NCBI RefSeq assembly: GCF_009720745.1
Contig: NZ_WNKX01000023.1
Span: 19,698-83,697, forward strand
Length of the DNA stretch: 64,000 bases
DNA from: Massilia eburnea
Lineage (GTDB): Bacteria; Pseudomonadota; Gammaproteobacteria; Burkholderiales; Burkholderiaceae_D
Direction: 5' to 3'
Position numbers and translations under genes: made by a program
Notes under the pieces: generated by a model
The model's database searches: none
Told to the model about the DNA's origin: nothing
Seen by the model: the letters and a program-made list of their open reading frames with translations, nothing else
Part shown: piece by piece, positions 52,460-61,062 of the stretch
How positions within the stretch are numbered: position 1 is the first letter of the stretch
Layout of the letters: every line of letters begins with the position of its first letter

Positions 52460-52786
52460 ATGAGCGACAAAAACTCCATCGATATCTCCCGTTTGCAGGC
52501 GGCGGCCGGCCAGGCTTCCGCACTTCTGAAAACGCTGTCCAACCCGGATCGCCTGCTCCTGCTGTGCCAATTGACCCAGGGCGAAAGCAATGTCGGCGAG
52601 CTGGAAACGCGCACCGGCATCCGCCAGCCCACGCTGTCGCAGCAGTTGACCGTGCTGCGGGAAAGCCAGCTGGTCAAGGTGCGGCGCGAAGGCAAACAAA
52701 TGTTTTACAGCGTCGCCAGCCCGCAAGCGCTGGCCGTGCTGCAGGTGCTGTACCAACTCTATTGCCCGCAAGATGAAGGAGCGTAA
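52460..52786 (+). CDS. bigR: BigR/SqrR-type ArsR-family persulfide sensor
   Basis: This 108-aa winged-helix repressor has LLKTLSNPDRLLLLCQL near residue 30, recognition helix QPTLSQQLTVLRES and a C-terminal helix ending LYQLYCPQ. Cys36 and Cys102 are at the positions of the redox pair that senses persulfides in BigR and SqrR. It sits 2 nt upstream of a YeeE-type gene, so it is autoregulated and controls the transporter genes plus the divergent dioxygenase. Confidence 0.88.
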   Translation: MSDKNSIDISRLQAAAGQASALLKTLSNPDRLLLLCQLTQGESNVGELETRTGIRQPTLSQQLTVLRESQLVKVRREGKQMFYSVASPQALAVLQVLYQLYCPQDEGA

Positions 52787-52788
52787 CC

Positions 52789-53220
52789 ATGAGTATTGAC
52801 TGGGCCCACTTCGCGCCATGGCCCGCCCTGGCCGGCGGTTTGCTGATCGGCCTGGCGGCCACGCTGTTCCTGTTCCTGAATGGCCGCATCGCCGGCATCA
52901 GCGGAATCCTGGGCGGCTTGCTGGCGCCGGCGCGCGGCGATATCGGCTGGCGCCTTGCCTTCCTCGGCGGCCTGGTTGCGGCGCCGATGGTGTACGGCCT
53001 GTGGTTCGCACTACCGGCGGCGCAAGTCGATGCCGGCACGCCGACTCTCCTGGCGGCCGGACTCCTGGTCGGCCTTGGCACACGCTATGGCTCGGGCTGC
53101 ACCAGCGGACACGGTGTCTGCGGCTTGTCGCGCCTGTCGCCGCGCTCGCTGGCTGCCACACTGGCCTTCATGCTGGCCGGCTTCGCCATCGTGTTCGTCA
53201 TGCGCCATCTTGTCCAATAA
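52789..53220 (+). CDS. YeeE/YedE family half-transporter (PmpA-like)
   Basis: This 143-aa membrane protein has about four hydrophobic segments and the conserved YGSGCTSGHGVCGLSRLS motif of YeeE/YedE sulfur carriers. It is half-size, and the next gene encodes the matching second half, as in PmpA/PmpB. It likely moves thiosulfate or another sulfur species across the inner membrane. It follows bigR after 2 nt and is followed by PmpB-like after 10 nt. Confidence 0.88.
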   Translation: MSIDWAHFAPWPALAGGLLIGLAATLFLFLNGRIAGISGILGGLLAPARGDIGWRLAFLGGLVAAPMVYGLWFALPAAQVDAGTPTLLAAGLLVGLGTRYGSGCTSGHGVCGLSRLSPRSLAATLAFMLAGFAIVFVMRHLVQ

Positions 53221-53230
53221 GGAGCAGACC

Positions 53231-53665
53231 ATGTATTTCGCAAGTGCTGCAGTCGCCGGACTCCTGTTCGGCTTTGGCCTGATCGTCTCGGGCATGTCCA
53301 ACCCCGCCAACGTGCTCGGCTTCCTTGACCTGGCCGGCCAGTGGAACCCTTCACTTGCGCTGGTCATGGGCGGCGCCCTGCTGGTGGGCATGGCCGCCTT
53401 CCCGCTGGCGCGCAAACGCCACGCGTCCCTGCTTGGCGCACCGATGCGCCTGCCGACCGCCAACGACATCGACCGCCGGCTGGTGCTGGGCAGCCTGGCG
53501 TTCGGCGCCGGCTGGGGCCTGGCCGGCTATTGCCCGGGACCCGCACTGGTATCCCTGGCGACGGGCGGCGCCAAGCCCTGGCTGTTCTTCCTCGCCATGC
53601 TGGCCGGCATGGGCCTGTTTGAAATCCTGGAACGCGTGCGCCGCGCAGCACTGAAGGCAGGTTGA
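53231..53665 (+). CDS. YeeE/YedE family half-transporter (PmpB-like, DUF6691)
   Basis: This 144-aa membrane protein carries GLIVSGMSNPANVLGFLDL and GAGWGLAGYCPGPALVSL, the second-half YeeE motifs with the conserved Cys. ATG 53231 has an AAGGAG ribosome site; the longer frame from 52880 is rejected because it overlaps the preceding gene. It pairs with the upstream half-transporter and lies 1 nt from the TauE/SafE gene. Confidence 0.88.
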   Translation: MYFASAAVAGLLFGFGLIVSGMSNPANVLGFLDLAGQWNPSLALVMGGALLVGMAAFPLARKRHASLLGAPMRLPTANDIDRRLVLGSLAFGAGWGLAGYCPGPALVSLATGGAKPWLFFLAMLAGMGLFEILERVRRAALKAG

Positions 53666-53666
53666 C

Positions 53667-54458
53667 ATGCTGCTGGCCATTGCCCTGGGCATGCTGGTCG
53701 GCCTGGTCATGGGCTTGACCGGCGCCGGCGGCGGCATCATCGCCGTTCCATTGCTGATGTTCGGGCTGGGCTTGCCCCTGGTGGACGCGAGTCCAATCGG
53801 ACTCCTGGCGGTGGCACTGGCGGCAGGCGCCGGGGCGCTTTCCGGCCTGCGGCTGGGCCTCGTGCGCTACCGTGCCGCCCTTCTGGTCGCTTCTGCCGGC
53901 ATGGTGAGCAGCCCGTTCGGGCTGTGGCTGGCGCGCCGGCTCGACCTTCGGTTCCTGAGCTTGATTTTCGCTGGCGTGCTGCTGTGGGTCGCTTACCGCA
54001 ACGTCATGGCGGGAAGGCCGGACGCGGCCCCTGCGCGCAGCGCCGCCGTGCCTTGCGTACGCGATGCGGCGACCGGCCGCTTCATCTGGACCTCGCCGTG
54101 CGCAACGCGCCTTACATTGGCCGGCTGCGTGGCCGGCGTCCTATCCGGCCTACTCGGCGTCGGCGGCGGCTTCGTCATGGTGCCCGCGCTGCAGCGCTAT
54201 ACCGACCTGGCCATGCAATCCGTGGTGCGCACCTCGCTCGCGGTCATCGCATTGATTTCGTTGAGCGGCGTCGCTGCGGCTTTCACAGGCGGGCACCTCG
54301 CTGCAGCAACTGCCCTTCCCTTTGGCCTGGGCGCGACAGCCGGCATGCTGGCGGGCGGCAAGCTGTCCGGCAGGCTGCCGGGCGCGGTGCTGAAAACGGG
54401 ATTTGGCGCGATATGCGCCGTGGTTGCAGCAGGCATGGCCTGGCGCGCGCTGGCCTGA
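53667..54458 (+). CDS. TauE/SafE-family sulfite or sulfur exporter
   Basis: The 263-aa inner-membrane protein has about eight hydrophobic segments and the paired glycine-rich motifs LVMGLTGAGGGIIAVPLL (N-half) and LSGLLGVGGGFVMVPAL (C-half). This duplicated layout typifies TauE/SafE exporters. It would remove sulfite formed by the persulfide dioxygenase. It starts 1 nt after the half-transporter gene and is convergent with the next gene. Confidence 0.9.
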   Translation: MLLAIALGMLVGLVMGLTGAGGGIIAVPLLMFGLGLPLVDASPIGLLAVALAAGAGALSGLRLGLVRYRAALLVASAGMVSSPFGLWLARRLDLRFLSLIFAGVLLWVAYRNVMAGRPDAAPARSAAVPCVRDAATGRFIWTSPCATRLTLAGCVAGVLSGLLGVGGGFVMVPALQRYTDLAMQSVVRTSLAVIALISLSGVAAAFTGGHLAAATALPFGLGATAGMLAGGKLSGRLPGAVLKTGFGAICAVVAAGMAWRALA

Positions 54459-54460
54459 GC

Positions 54461-55234
54461 TCAGTTGCCGCCGAACTCAGGGCCCAGGCGGCGCAGGTAG
54501 TCGCGTTCGAACCTGGGCAGGTCGAACTCGCGCGCAGCGTCATTGAAGGCGCGCTGCTGCGCCAGGCCGGCCGGCGTGCGCTGGAAGCAGATGTGAACCG
54601 TGCGCTCGCGAAACAGGTTTTCCGCCGATGCGACGCGTTCGCGCTCCGCGCGCGTGAAATGTGGGCTCGCGAGCAGGTGGCGCAGCACGCGCTTCTCGAT
54701 CACCATGGCATCGAACCGCTTGCTCAGCAGCTTGCGCAGGTTGGTCTCGTCGTTGACGCCCTCCTGCACGTGCAGCACGCCGCGCCGCACCAGGCCATCG
54801 AACTCTTCGCCGTTTGAATACCCGGCAACGGTGCCAATCTGCGCGTCGCGCAAGTCACGCACGGTGGACGCAATGACCGGCGCCTCTTTCAGGTAGGCCA
54901 GCACCGTCATGGTGATGCCGATTGGCGCGGAAAAATGGCACTGGGTGTCGCGTTGGGGCGTGCGCCAGACCGCCAGCAGGCCGGCATAGCGCGCATCGTT
55001 CATGCCCACTTCCATGGTGCGCTTCCATGGAAAGTAGTCGATGGTAAGCGCGCTGCCGAGGCGCGCAAACACTGCGGACGCATAAGCCCCTGACACGCCA
55101 TTGTCAGGCAAGGAGGCCGACACATACGGCGGCCATTCATCGGAAGCCAGGCGCACGGCAGGTCCAGCGACGGCTAAGCCCTGCCACATAAGCAGCAAGC
55201 AAAGCACGCACCCGATCACCTGCACAACACGCAT
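54461..55234 (-). CDS. Periplasmic solute-binding protein (SBP_bac_3-like)
   Basis: This 257-aa exported protein has a signal peptide (VVQVIGCVLCLLLMWQGLAV, ending AVAG) and begins its mature part with VRLASDEWPPYVSAS. It then shows GVSGAYASAVFARLG and YFPWKRTMEVG, typical of polar amino acid-type family 3 binding folds. No transporter genes are adjacent, so it may be a receptor for a sensor or an orphan. ATG 55234 has GGGGAA upstream. Confidence 0.8.
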   Translation of the reverse strand: MRVVQVIGCVLCLLLMWQGLAVAGPAVRLASDEWPPYVSASLPDNGVSGAYASAVFARLGSALTIDYFPWKRTMEVGMNDARYAGLLAVWRTPQRDTQCHFSAPIGITMTVLAYLKEAPVIASTVRDLRDAQIGTVAGYSNGEEFDGLVRRGVLHVQEGVNDETNLRKLLSKRFDAMVIEKRVLRHLLASPHFTRAERERVASAENLFRERTVHICFQRTPAGLAQQRAFNDAAREFDLPRFERDYLRRLGPEFGGN

Positions 55235-55349
55235 GATTCCCCATTTTGAACAAGAATCCGACATGTTCCCACAGAAGTTGATGCAAGGCAACAACGGCAC
55301 AGGCAGCGCAGATATTGGATAATAGCGCTTTACCGTTTCGCCGATCACC

Positions 55350-56027
55350 GTGACTGAACCGAAGACCCTGGCCGACCGCATCGAGGACGTGCTGCCGCAA
55401 ACCCAATGCACGAAGTGCGGCTACAAAGGCTGCCGCCCGTATGCGGAAGCGATTGCATCCGGTGAAGCGAACATCAATCAATGCCCGCCCGGCGGCGCGG
55501 AAGGCATCCGCCGCTTGTCCAGCGTTACCGGGCGCCCCGTCATTCCACTGAATCCCGTCAATGGTTTCGAGCGCCCGCGCGCGGTGGCCTTTATCGACGA
55601 GTCGCTGTGCATCGGTTGCACGCTCTGTATCCAGGCTTGCCCTGTCGACGCCATCATGGGCGCAGCCAAGCAGATGCACACCATCATTCCCGCTGACTGC
55701 ACGGGCTGCGACCTGTGCGTACCGGCCTGCCCGGTCGACTGCATCGTCATGTACCCGGTGACCGAGAGCACAGGCTGGAATGCCTGGACGCAGGCGCAAG
55801 CCGACGAGGCGCGCGACCGCCACGACTTCCGTCTGGCGCGGCTGATTCGCGAACGCGAGGAGAACGATGCGCGCCTGGCGGCCAAGGCACACGCCAAGGC
55901 TGCCGCAGTGGAACGCCTGTCGCCGGAAAACGATGCCGAACAGGCCGAGAAGGAACGCAAGCGCCAGATCATCGCCGCCGCCATGGAACGCGCCCGCCAG
56001 CGCGCCGAAGCCGACAAGAATAAATGA
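55350..56027 (+). CDS. rsxB: RnfB/RsxB-type iron-sulfur protein
   Basis: The 225-aa protein starts at GTG 55350. The first cluster motif is CTKCGYKGCRPYAEA (with a later Cys in NQCPPGG), followed by two 4Fe-4S ferredoxin units CIGCTLCIQACPVDAI and CTGCDLCVPACPVDCI. A charged coiled C-terminus (about 150-225) follows. In E. coli RsxB belongs to the RsxABCDGE electron-transfer complex, but no other rsx genes are present here. The N-terminal membrane anchor of E. coli RsxB is also missing. It overlaps nth by 4 nt. Confidence 0.88.
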   Translation: MTEPKTLADRIEDVLPQTQCTKCGYKGCRPYAEAIASGEANINQCPPGGAEGIRRLSSVTGRPVIPLNPVNGFERPRAVAFIDESLCIGCTLCIQACPVDAIMGAAKQMHTIIPADCTGCDLCVPACPVDCIVMYPVTESTGWNAWTQAQADEARDRHDFRLARLIREREENDARLAAKAHAKAAAVERLSPENDAEQAEKERKRQIIAAAMERARQRAEADKNK

Positions 56028-56671
56028 ACAACGCCAAACGCCAGCTGATCTTCGAACGCCTGCGCGAGGCGAATCCCAATCCCGAGACCGAACTGGAATA
56101 CACGACGCCGTTCGAGCTGCTGATCGCCGTGCTCCTTTCCGCGCAGGCGACCGACGTGGGCGTGAACAAGGCAACGCGCAAGCTGTATCCGGTGGCGAAT
56201 ACGCCGCAAGCCATTCTCGACCTGGGGCTCGACGAGCTGACGGAATACATCCGTACCATTGGCCTGTACAAGACCAAGGCGAAAAACGTGATTGCGACCT
56301 GCCAGATCCTGGTGGACCAATATGGCGGCGAGGTGCCGCAGACGCGCGAAGAACTGGAGCAGCTGCCGGGCGTGGGCCGCAAGACCGCGAACGTGGTCCT
56401 GAACACCGCCTTCCGCCAGGTAGCGATGGCGGTCGACACCCACATCTTCCGCGTCTCCAACCGCACCGGCATTGCACCGGGCAAGAACGTGGATATCGTC
56501 GAACAGAAGCTGATGAAGTTCGTGCCGAAGGAGTTCCTGATGGATGCGCACCACTGGCTGATCCTGCACGGCCGCTACACCTGCGTAGCGCGCAAGCCCA
56601 AGTGCTGGAACTGCATCATCGCCGACCTGTGCGAATTCAAAGGCAAGACGCCCGCCCCTGCCGACGCCTGA
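56024..56671 (+). CDS. nth: Endonuclease III
   Basis: This 215-aa DNA glycosylase/AP lyase of base-excision repair has the helix-hairpin-helix LEQLPGVGRKTANVVLN with catalytic Lys. The downstream VDTHIFRVSNR contains the catalytic Asp. A C-terminal 4Fe-4S motif reads Cys-x6-Cys-x2-Cys-x5-Cys (CVARKPKCWNCIIADLC). It follows rsxB with a 4-nt overlap, echoing the rsx-nth operon of enterobacteria. Confidence 0.97.
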   Translation: MNNAKRQLIFERLREANPNPETELEYTTPFELLIAVLLSAQATDVGVNKATRKLYPVANTPQAILDLGLDELTEYIRTIGLYKTKAKNVIATCQILVDQYGGEVPQTREELEQLPGVGRKTANVVLNTAFRQVAMAVDTHIFRVSNRTGIAPGKNVDIVEQKLMKFVPKEFLMDAHHWLILHGRYTCVARKPKCWNCIIADLCEFKGKTPAPADA

Positions 56672-56674
56672 GCC

Positions 56675-56775
56675 CGTGTCCCACCCTGGGGTCACACCCG
56701 AAATGGGACACGAGCTCTTCCAATTTACTGAAGGGCTCGTGTCCCGATTCGGGTGTGACCCCAAGGTGGGACACG
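56675..56775. repeat. 101-nt inverted repeat (TGTCCCA/GGGGTCACACCC family)
   Basis: Arms of 41 nt at 56675-56715 and 56735-56775 differ at three positions, around a 19-nt loop. Each arm is itself palindromic at its ends (GTGTCCCA...TGGGACAC). It fills the gap between the convergent nth and proB genes and could fold as a large cruciform. Confidence 0.92.
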
Positions 56776-56779
56776 GCCT

Positions 56780-57898
56780 CTACAGTAGGACCATATTGTC
56801 GCGGTGGATGAGTTCGTGGCCTTCGACGTAGCCAAGGATGGCTTCGATTTCGGCGGATGGCTTGCGCTTGATGCGGCGCGTTTCGGCGCTGGTGTAGTTG
56901 CTGATGCCGCGTGCGATGGCGTGACCGTCTTCGCTGACACAGGTGATCACGGCGCCACGGCCAAATTCGCCATGCACTTCGATGACACCAATCGGCAGCA
57001 GAGATTTGCCTTCTTTCGCCAGCTTCTGCACGGCGCCTGCGTCGAGCACCACCTGGCCTGCAGTGTGCAGGTGGTCGGCCATCCACTGCTTACGCGCGGT
57101 CAGATGGCCGGTTTGCGCGGCCAGTTCGGTGCCGATGCTCTCGCCGCCCGCCAGGCGGGTCAGGACGTCGGCTTCGCGGCCGAAGGCGATCACTGTGTGT
57201 GCGCCCGATTTGGCGGCGCGCTTGGCGGCCAGGATCTTGGTCAGCATGCCGCCGCGCCCCAGCGAGGAGCCGGCGCCCCCTGCCATGGCTTCCAGCGCTG
57301 GGTCGCCGGCGCGGCCGTGGGTGATCAGATAGGCCGCCGGGTCCTTGCGCGGGTCGGCGCTGAACAGGCCGCGCTGGTCGGTGAGGATGATCAGGGCGTC
57401 GGCTTCGATCAGGTTGGCCACCAACGCGCCCAGCGTGTCGTTGTCGCCGAACTTGATTTCGTCGGTGACGACGGTGTCGTTCTCGTTGATGATCGGGACC
57501 ACGCCCAGGCGCAGCAAGGTGGTCAGCGTGGAACGTGCATTCAGGTAGCGTTCGCGGTCGGCCAGGTCGGCGTGCGTCAGCAGCACTTGCGCGGTGCCGA
57601 TGCTGTGGGCGCGGAAACTGGTTTCGTAAATCTGCGCGAGGCCCATCTGGCCCACGGCGGCGCATGCCTGAAGTTCGTGGATGTCCGTCGGTCGCTTGTC
57701 GAAGCCCAGTCGCAGCATGCCTTCTGCTACGGCGCCGGAGCTGACCAGCACAACTTCCTTGCCCAGCGCACGCAGGGCGGAAATCTGTGAGGCCCAACGG
57801 GCGATAGCGGCATGGTCAAGCCCGCGGCCGTCATTGGTGACGAGCGAGGAGCCCACTTTGATGATGATGCGGGAGGATTTCTGGATCAGCGAATTCAT
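56780..57898 (-). CDS. proB: Glutamate 5-kinase
   Basis: The 372-aa enzyme phosphorylates glutamate in the first step of proline synthesis. It has the N-terminal RIIIKVGSSLVTNDGRGLD nucleotide-binding segment, the NENDTVVTDEIKFGDNDTL substrate region and the GRGGMLTKILAAKRA motif. A C-terminal PUA domain (about 275-372) completes it. It lies downstream of obgE in the rplU-rpmA-obgE-proB order usual in betaproteobacteria. Confidence 0.97.
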   Translation of the reverse strand: MNSLIQKSSRIIIKVGSSLVTNDGRGLDHAAIARWASQISALRALGKEVVLVSSGAVAEGMLRLGFDKRPTDIHELQACAAVGQMGLAQIYETSFRAHSIGTAQVLLTHADLADRERYLNARSTLTTLLRLGVVPIINENDTVVTDEIKFGDNDTLGALVANLIEADALIILTDQRGLFSADPRKDPAAYLITHGRAGDPALEAMAGGAGSSLGRGGMLTKILAAKRAAKSGAHTVIAFGREADVLTRLAGGESIGTELAAQTGHLTARKQWMADHLHTAGQVVLDAGAVQKLAKEGKSLLPIGVIEVHGEFGRGAVITCVSEDGHAIARGISNYTSAETRRIKRKPSAEIEAILGYVEGHELIHRDNMVLL

Positions 57899-58035
57899 AG
57901 GGACGGCAAAGTCTACTCAAACAAAAGATGACGAAACTTCTGGTGATGCGCCGGGCAGGATGGTGCCGGCTTGCCGCAGACAGTGCGCGCCCCCGCGGTT
58001 GGCAGGGGCGGCAAAGATAAGAGGTATCCTCGATT

Positions 58036-59145
58036 TTAATCGAGAACTTTGAAGCGCGGGTCGTCCGGGTCGATGGAGGAGATACCGCGTGCTTCTTCGG
58101 TCATCTGCACTTCTTCCGAGCGCTGCTCGGAGTAGCGCTGCTGCTCCAGGTGCAGGTAGATGGCGTTCACCAGTTCCTGCGTGCCTTCGTGCGACAGTGC
58201 GGAGATTTCGAACACAGGGCCTTTGAAGCCGAACTTCTTGACGAAGTCCTTGACGCGCTTGGCGCGTTCTTCTTCCGGAATCACGTCCAGCTTGTTCAGC
58301 ACCAGCCAGCGCGGTTTGTCGCCCAGCGCAGGATCGTACTTTTGCAGTTCCTTGACCAAGGCCTTGGCTTCCTTGACCGGATCGACAGTCGCCTCGAATG
58401 GCGCCAGGTCGACGATGTGCAGCAGCAGGCCGGTGCGCGACAGGTGGCGCAGGAACTGGTGGCCCAGGCCCGCACCTTCAGCGGCGCCTTCGATCAGGCC
58501 AGGAATGTCCGCGATCACGAACGACTTTTCGTGCGACACACGCACCACGCCCAGGTTCGGGTGCAGGGTGGTGAACGGGTAGTCGGCAATCTTCGGACGC
58601 GCATTCGACACGGCGGTGATGAAGGTCGACTTGCCGGCATTCGGCATGCCCAGCAGGCCAACGTCCGCCAGCACTTTCAGTTCCAGGCGCAGTTCGCGGC
58701 GTTCGCCCTCTTTGCCGTCGGTCTTCTGGCGCGGTGCGCGGTTGGTCGAGGTCTTGAAGTGGATATTGCCCCAGCCGCCCTCACCGCCCTTGGCCAGCAA
58801 CTCCATCTGGCCGTGCTCGGTCATGTCGGCGATGATTTCGCCGCTGACTTCGTCGATGATCAGGGTGCCGACCGGCATGCGCAGGAAGATGTCGTCTGCG
58901 CCCTTGCCGTAGCAGTCGGAGCCGCGGCCCGATTCGCCGTTGCCGGCGCGGTGCATCTTGGAATAGCGATAGTCCACCAGCGTATTGACGTTACGGTCTG
59001 CTACCGCCCAGATGCTGCCGCCCTTGCCGCCGTCGCCGCCATCAGGGCCGCCGAACGGACGGAATTTTTCACGGCAAAAAGAGGCGCAGCCATTGCCGCC
59101 GCTGCCGGCGATGACTTCGATGCGTGCTTCGTCAATAAACTTCAT
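58036..59145 (-). CDS. obgE: GTPase Obg
   Basis: This 369-aa ribosome-associated GTPase has a Gly-rich N-terminal Obg domain (GSGGNGCASFCREKFRPFGG, GGDGGKGGSIW). A G domain follows with GMPNAGKST (G1), TTLHPNLG (G2), DIPGLIEGA (G3), NKLDV (G4) and a later SALSHEG segment (G5). It acts in 50S assembly and stress signalling. It follows rpmA on the same strand and precedes proB. Confidence 0.98.
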   Translation of the reverse strand: MKFIDEARIEVIAGSGGNGCASFCREKFRPFGGPDGGDGGKGGSIWAVADRNVNTLVDYRYSKMHRAGNGESGRGSDCYGKGADDIFLRMPVGTLIIDEVSGEIIADMTEHGQMELLAKGGEGGWGNIHFKTSTNRAPRQKTDGKEGERRELRLELKVLADVGLLGMPNAGKSTFITAVSNARPKIADYPFTTLHPNLGVVRVSHEKSFVIADIPGLIEGAAEGAGLGHQFLRHLSRTGLLLHIVDLAPFEATVDPVKEAKALVKELQKYDPALGDKPRWLVLNKLDVIPEEERAKRVKDFVKKFGFKGPVFEISALSHEGTQELVNAIYLHLEQQRYSEQRSEEVQMTEEARGISSIDPDDPRFKVLD

Positions 59146-59166
59146 AGTGAACCACCTGTAAAAACT

Positions 59167-59196
59167 AAAAAGGCCCTACCACTGGCAGAGCCTTTT
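59167..59196 (-). terminator. Terminator between rpmA and obgE
   Basis: On the minus strand AAAAGGCTCTGCC/ GGTAGGGCCTTTT forms a hairpin with two mismatched pairs. It is followed by a T-rich stretch (TTTTTAGTTTTT). It probably reduces readthrough from the ribosomal genes. Confidence 0.65.
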
Positions 59197-59237
59197 GGAG
59201 AGAAGGCTTTCGCCTTACTGTACCTGTATTCGCTGCA

Positions 59238-59498
59238 TTAAGCAGCGGCTACGACGGTAACGTACTTCTTGCTGTCTGGACCTTTGGTCACGAACTTCAC
59301 AACGCCGTCCACCAGTGCGAACAGGGTGTGGTCCTTGCCGGTACCGACGTTTTCGCCAGCGGACACTGGGGTGCCGCGTTGACGGATGATGATGCCACCA
59401 GCGTTGATGGACTGGCCGCCGTACACTTTAACGCCCAGGCGTTTTGATTCAGAGTCGCGACCGTTGCGGGTAGTACCGCCGCCTTTTTTGTGTGCCAT
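59238..59498 (-). CDS. rpmA: 50S ribosomal protein L27
   Basis: This 86-aa protein has the N-terminal MAHKKGGGTTRNGRDSESKR and GGIIIRQRGTPVSAGENVG motifs of L27, whose N-terminus reaches the peptidyl transferase centre. It lies 43 nt downstream of rplU. Confidence 0.98.
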   Translation of the reverse strand: MAHKKGGGTTRNGRDSESKRLGVKVYGGQSINAGGIIIRQRGTPVSAGENVGTGKDHTLFALVDGVVKFVTKGPDSKKYVTVVAAA

Positions 59499-59541
59499 TT
59501 AGTTACTCCTTGATAGCTCGGTAAATTCGGGCAAGCAGCAA

Positions 59542-59853
59542 TTAGCCGTTGATCGAAACGATTTGGATTTCGGTGAAGTTCTGGCGGTGGCCTTGACGCT
59601 TCTGGTAGTGCTTACGACGGCGCATCTTGAAGATACGGACCTTGTCGTGACGACCTTGGGCAACTACTTTCACCAGAACCGATGCACCTGCAACCAGAGG
59701 AGCACCAAACTTGATGCTGTCGCCCGCGCCAACGGCGAGTACCTGGTCGATAGTGATTTCGGAACCAATGTCAGCCGGCAACTGTTCTACTTTAATTTTT
59801 TCGCCAGCAGCAACTTTGTATTGTTTGCCGCCGGTTTTTATGACCGCGTACAT
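59542..59853 (-). CDS. rplU: 50S ribosomal protein L21
   Basis: This 103-aa protein contains MYAVIKTGGKQYKVAAGEKI, VKVVAQGRHDKVRIFKMRRR and KHYQKRQGHRQNFTEI, all standard L21 segments. It is the first gene of the ribosomal-GTPase operon and is divergent from ispB; promoters for both lie in 59854-60054. Confidence 0.98.
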   Translation of the reverse strand: MYAVIKTGGKQYKVAAGEKIKVEQLPADIGSEITIDQVLAVGAGDSIKFGAPLVAGASVLVKVVAQGRHDKVRIFKMRRRKHYQKRQGHRQNFTEIQIVSING

Positions 59854-60054
59854 GATTGGAAACCTCTTGAATTGTTAATAAGTCTCCCCTGCTCGACGCC
59901 CAAAAACAACAAGACGGAAGCCAGGGAACCGCTGATTATACATAGATTCGGGAAATCGGTCAAAAGGTATTGTCGGCGGGCGGGCCACGTGGTATGTGGG
60001 CAACGAGTAACGTATAATCGCGGCACTCTTACCAACGTTACCAGCAGGTTTGCC

Positions 60055-61032
60055 TTGTCGAACAACGCCCAGAACACTATCACCAGCACCATTGCCGCCG
60101 ATATGGACGCGGTCAACTTGGTGATTCGCCAGCGCCTCCACTCGGAAGTGGCCCTGGTCAACCAGATTGCTGAATATATCATCAGCGCGGGCGGCAAGCG
60201 TATCCGACCAGTTTTGGTGCTGCTGGTGGCGAACGCCTACGGTTACAAAGGCGCGGCCCACCACGAGCTGGCCGCCGTCGTCGAATTCATCCACACCGCC
60301 ACCCTGCTGCATGACGACGTTGTTGATGAATCGTCAATGCGCCGCGGCCGCCAGACTGCCAACGCACTGTTCGGCAATGCCGCTTCGGTGCTGGTGGGCG
60401 ACTTCCTGTATTCCCGCGCTTTCCAGATGATGGTGTCGCTGGATTCCATGCGCGTGATGCAGATCCTGTCCGATGCGACCAATGTGATCGCCGAGGGCGA
60501 AGTGCTGCAGCTGCTGAACATGCACGACCCGGACGTGTCCGAGGAAAGCTACCTGCAGGTGATCCGTTCCAAGACCGCCAAACTGTTCGAAGCGGCTGCG
60601 GAGCTGGGCGCACTGGTTGCCGGCGCTTCGGACGAACAAATCGCCGCTGCCGGTGAATATGGCCGCTCGCTGGGCACCGCCTTCCAGCTGATCGACGACG
60701 TGCTGGATTACGCCGGCGACGCCGAAGCGATCGGCAAGAACGTGGGCGACGACCTGCGTGAAGGCAAACCTACCCTGCCGCTGATCTGGCTGATGGAAAA
60801 CGGCACCGAAGAACAGCGCGCCCTGGTCCGTTCCTGCATCGAGAACGGCGACGAGCAGCACTTCGACACCATCCTGGCTGCCATCACCACCAGCGGCGCC
60901 CTGGATTACACCCGCCGCGCGGCCGAGGTGGCAGCGCAGCGCGCCACCGACGCCATCGCCGGCATGCCGGACAGCGAATACAAGCAATCGCTGCTCCATC
61001 TGGCGCGGTTCTCGGTAGACCGCAGCCACTAG
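60055..61032 (+). CDS. ispB: Octaprenyl diphosphate synthase
   Basis: The 325-aa trans-prenyltransferase makes the side chain of ubiquinone. Both Asp-rich motifs are present: LLHDDVVDESSMRRG and LIDDVLDYAGDA. GGKRIRPVLVLL contributes to substrate binding. I chose TTG 60055 (SNNAQNTITSTIAADM follows), which gives the normal length; the frame upstream runs antisense through rplU. A TATAAT -10 at 60012-60017 supports a promoter just upstream. A terminator follows. Confidence 0.95.
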   Translation: MSNNAQNTITSTIAADMDAVNLVIRQRLHSEVALVNQIAEYIISAGGKRIRPVLVLLVANAYGYKGAAHHELAAVVEFIHTATLLHDDVVDESSMRRGRQTANALFGNAASVLVGDFLYSRAFQMMVSLDSMRVMQILSDATNVIAEGEVLQLLNMHDPDVSEESYLQVIRSKTAKLFEAAAELGALVAGASDEQIAAAGEYGRSLGTAFQLIDDVLDYAGDAEAIGKNVGDDLREGKPTLPLIWLMENGTEEQRALVRSCIENGDEQHFDTILAAITTSGALDYTRRAAEVAAQRATDAIAGMPDSEYKQSLLHLARFSVDRSH

Positions 61033-61034
61033 AA

Positions 61035-61060
61035 ATTAAGGCGCCAATCGGCGCCTTAAT
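61035..61060. terminator. Bidirectional terminator after ispB
   Basis: The 11-bp stem ATTAAGGCGCC/GGCGCCTTAAT with loop AATC has T-rich sequence on the plus-strand side and ends ispB. It also lies just after the convergent gene. Confidence 0.9.
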
Positions 61061-61062
61061 TT

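Noticed and set aside
59563..60054. Upstream extension of the ispB frame
   Set aside because: It would run antisense through rplU. The enzyme's normal N-terminus begins at TTG 60055.
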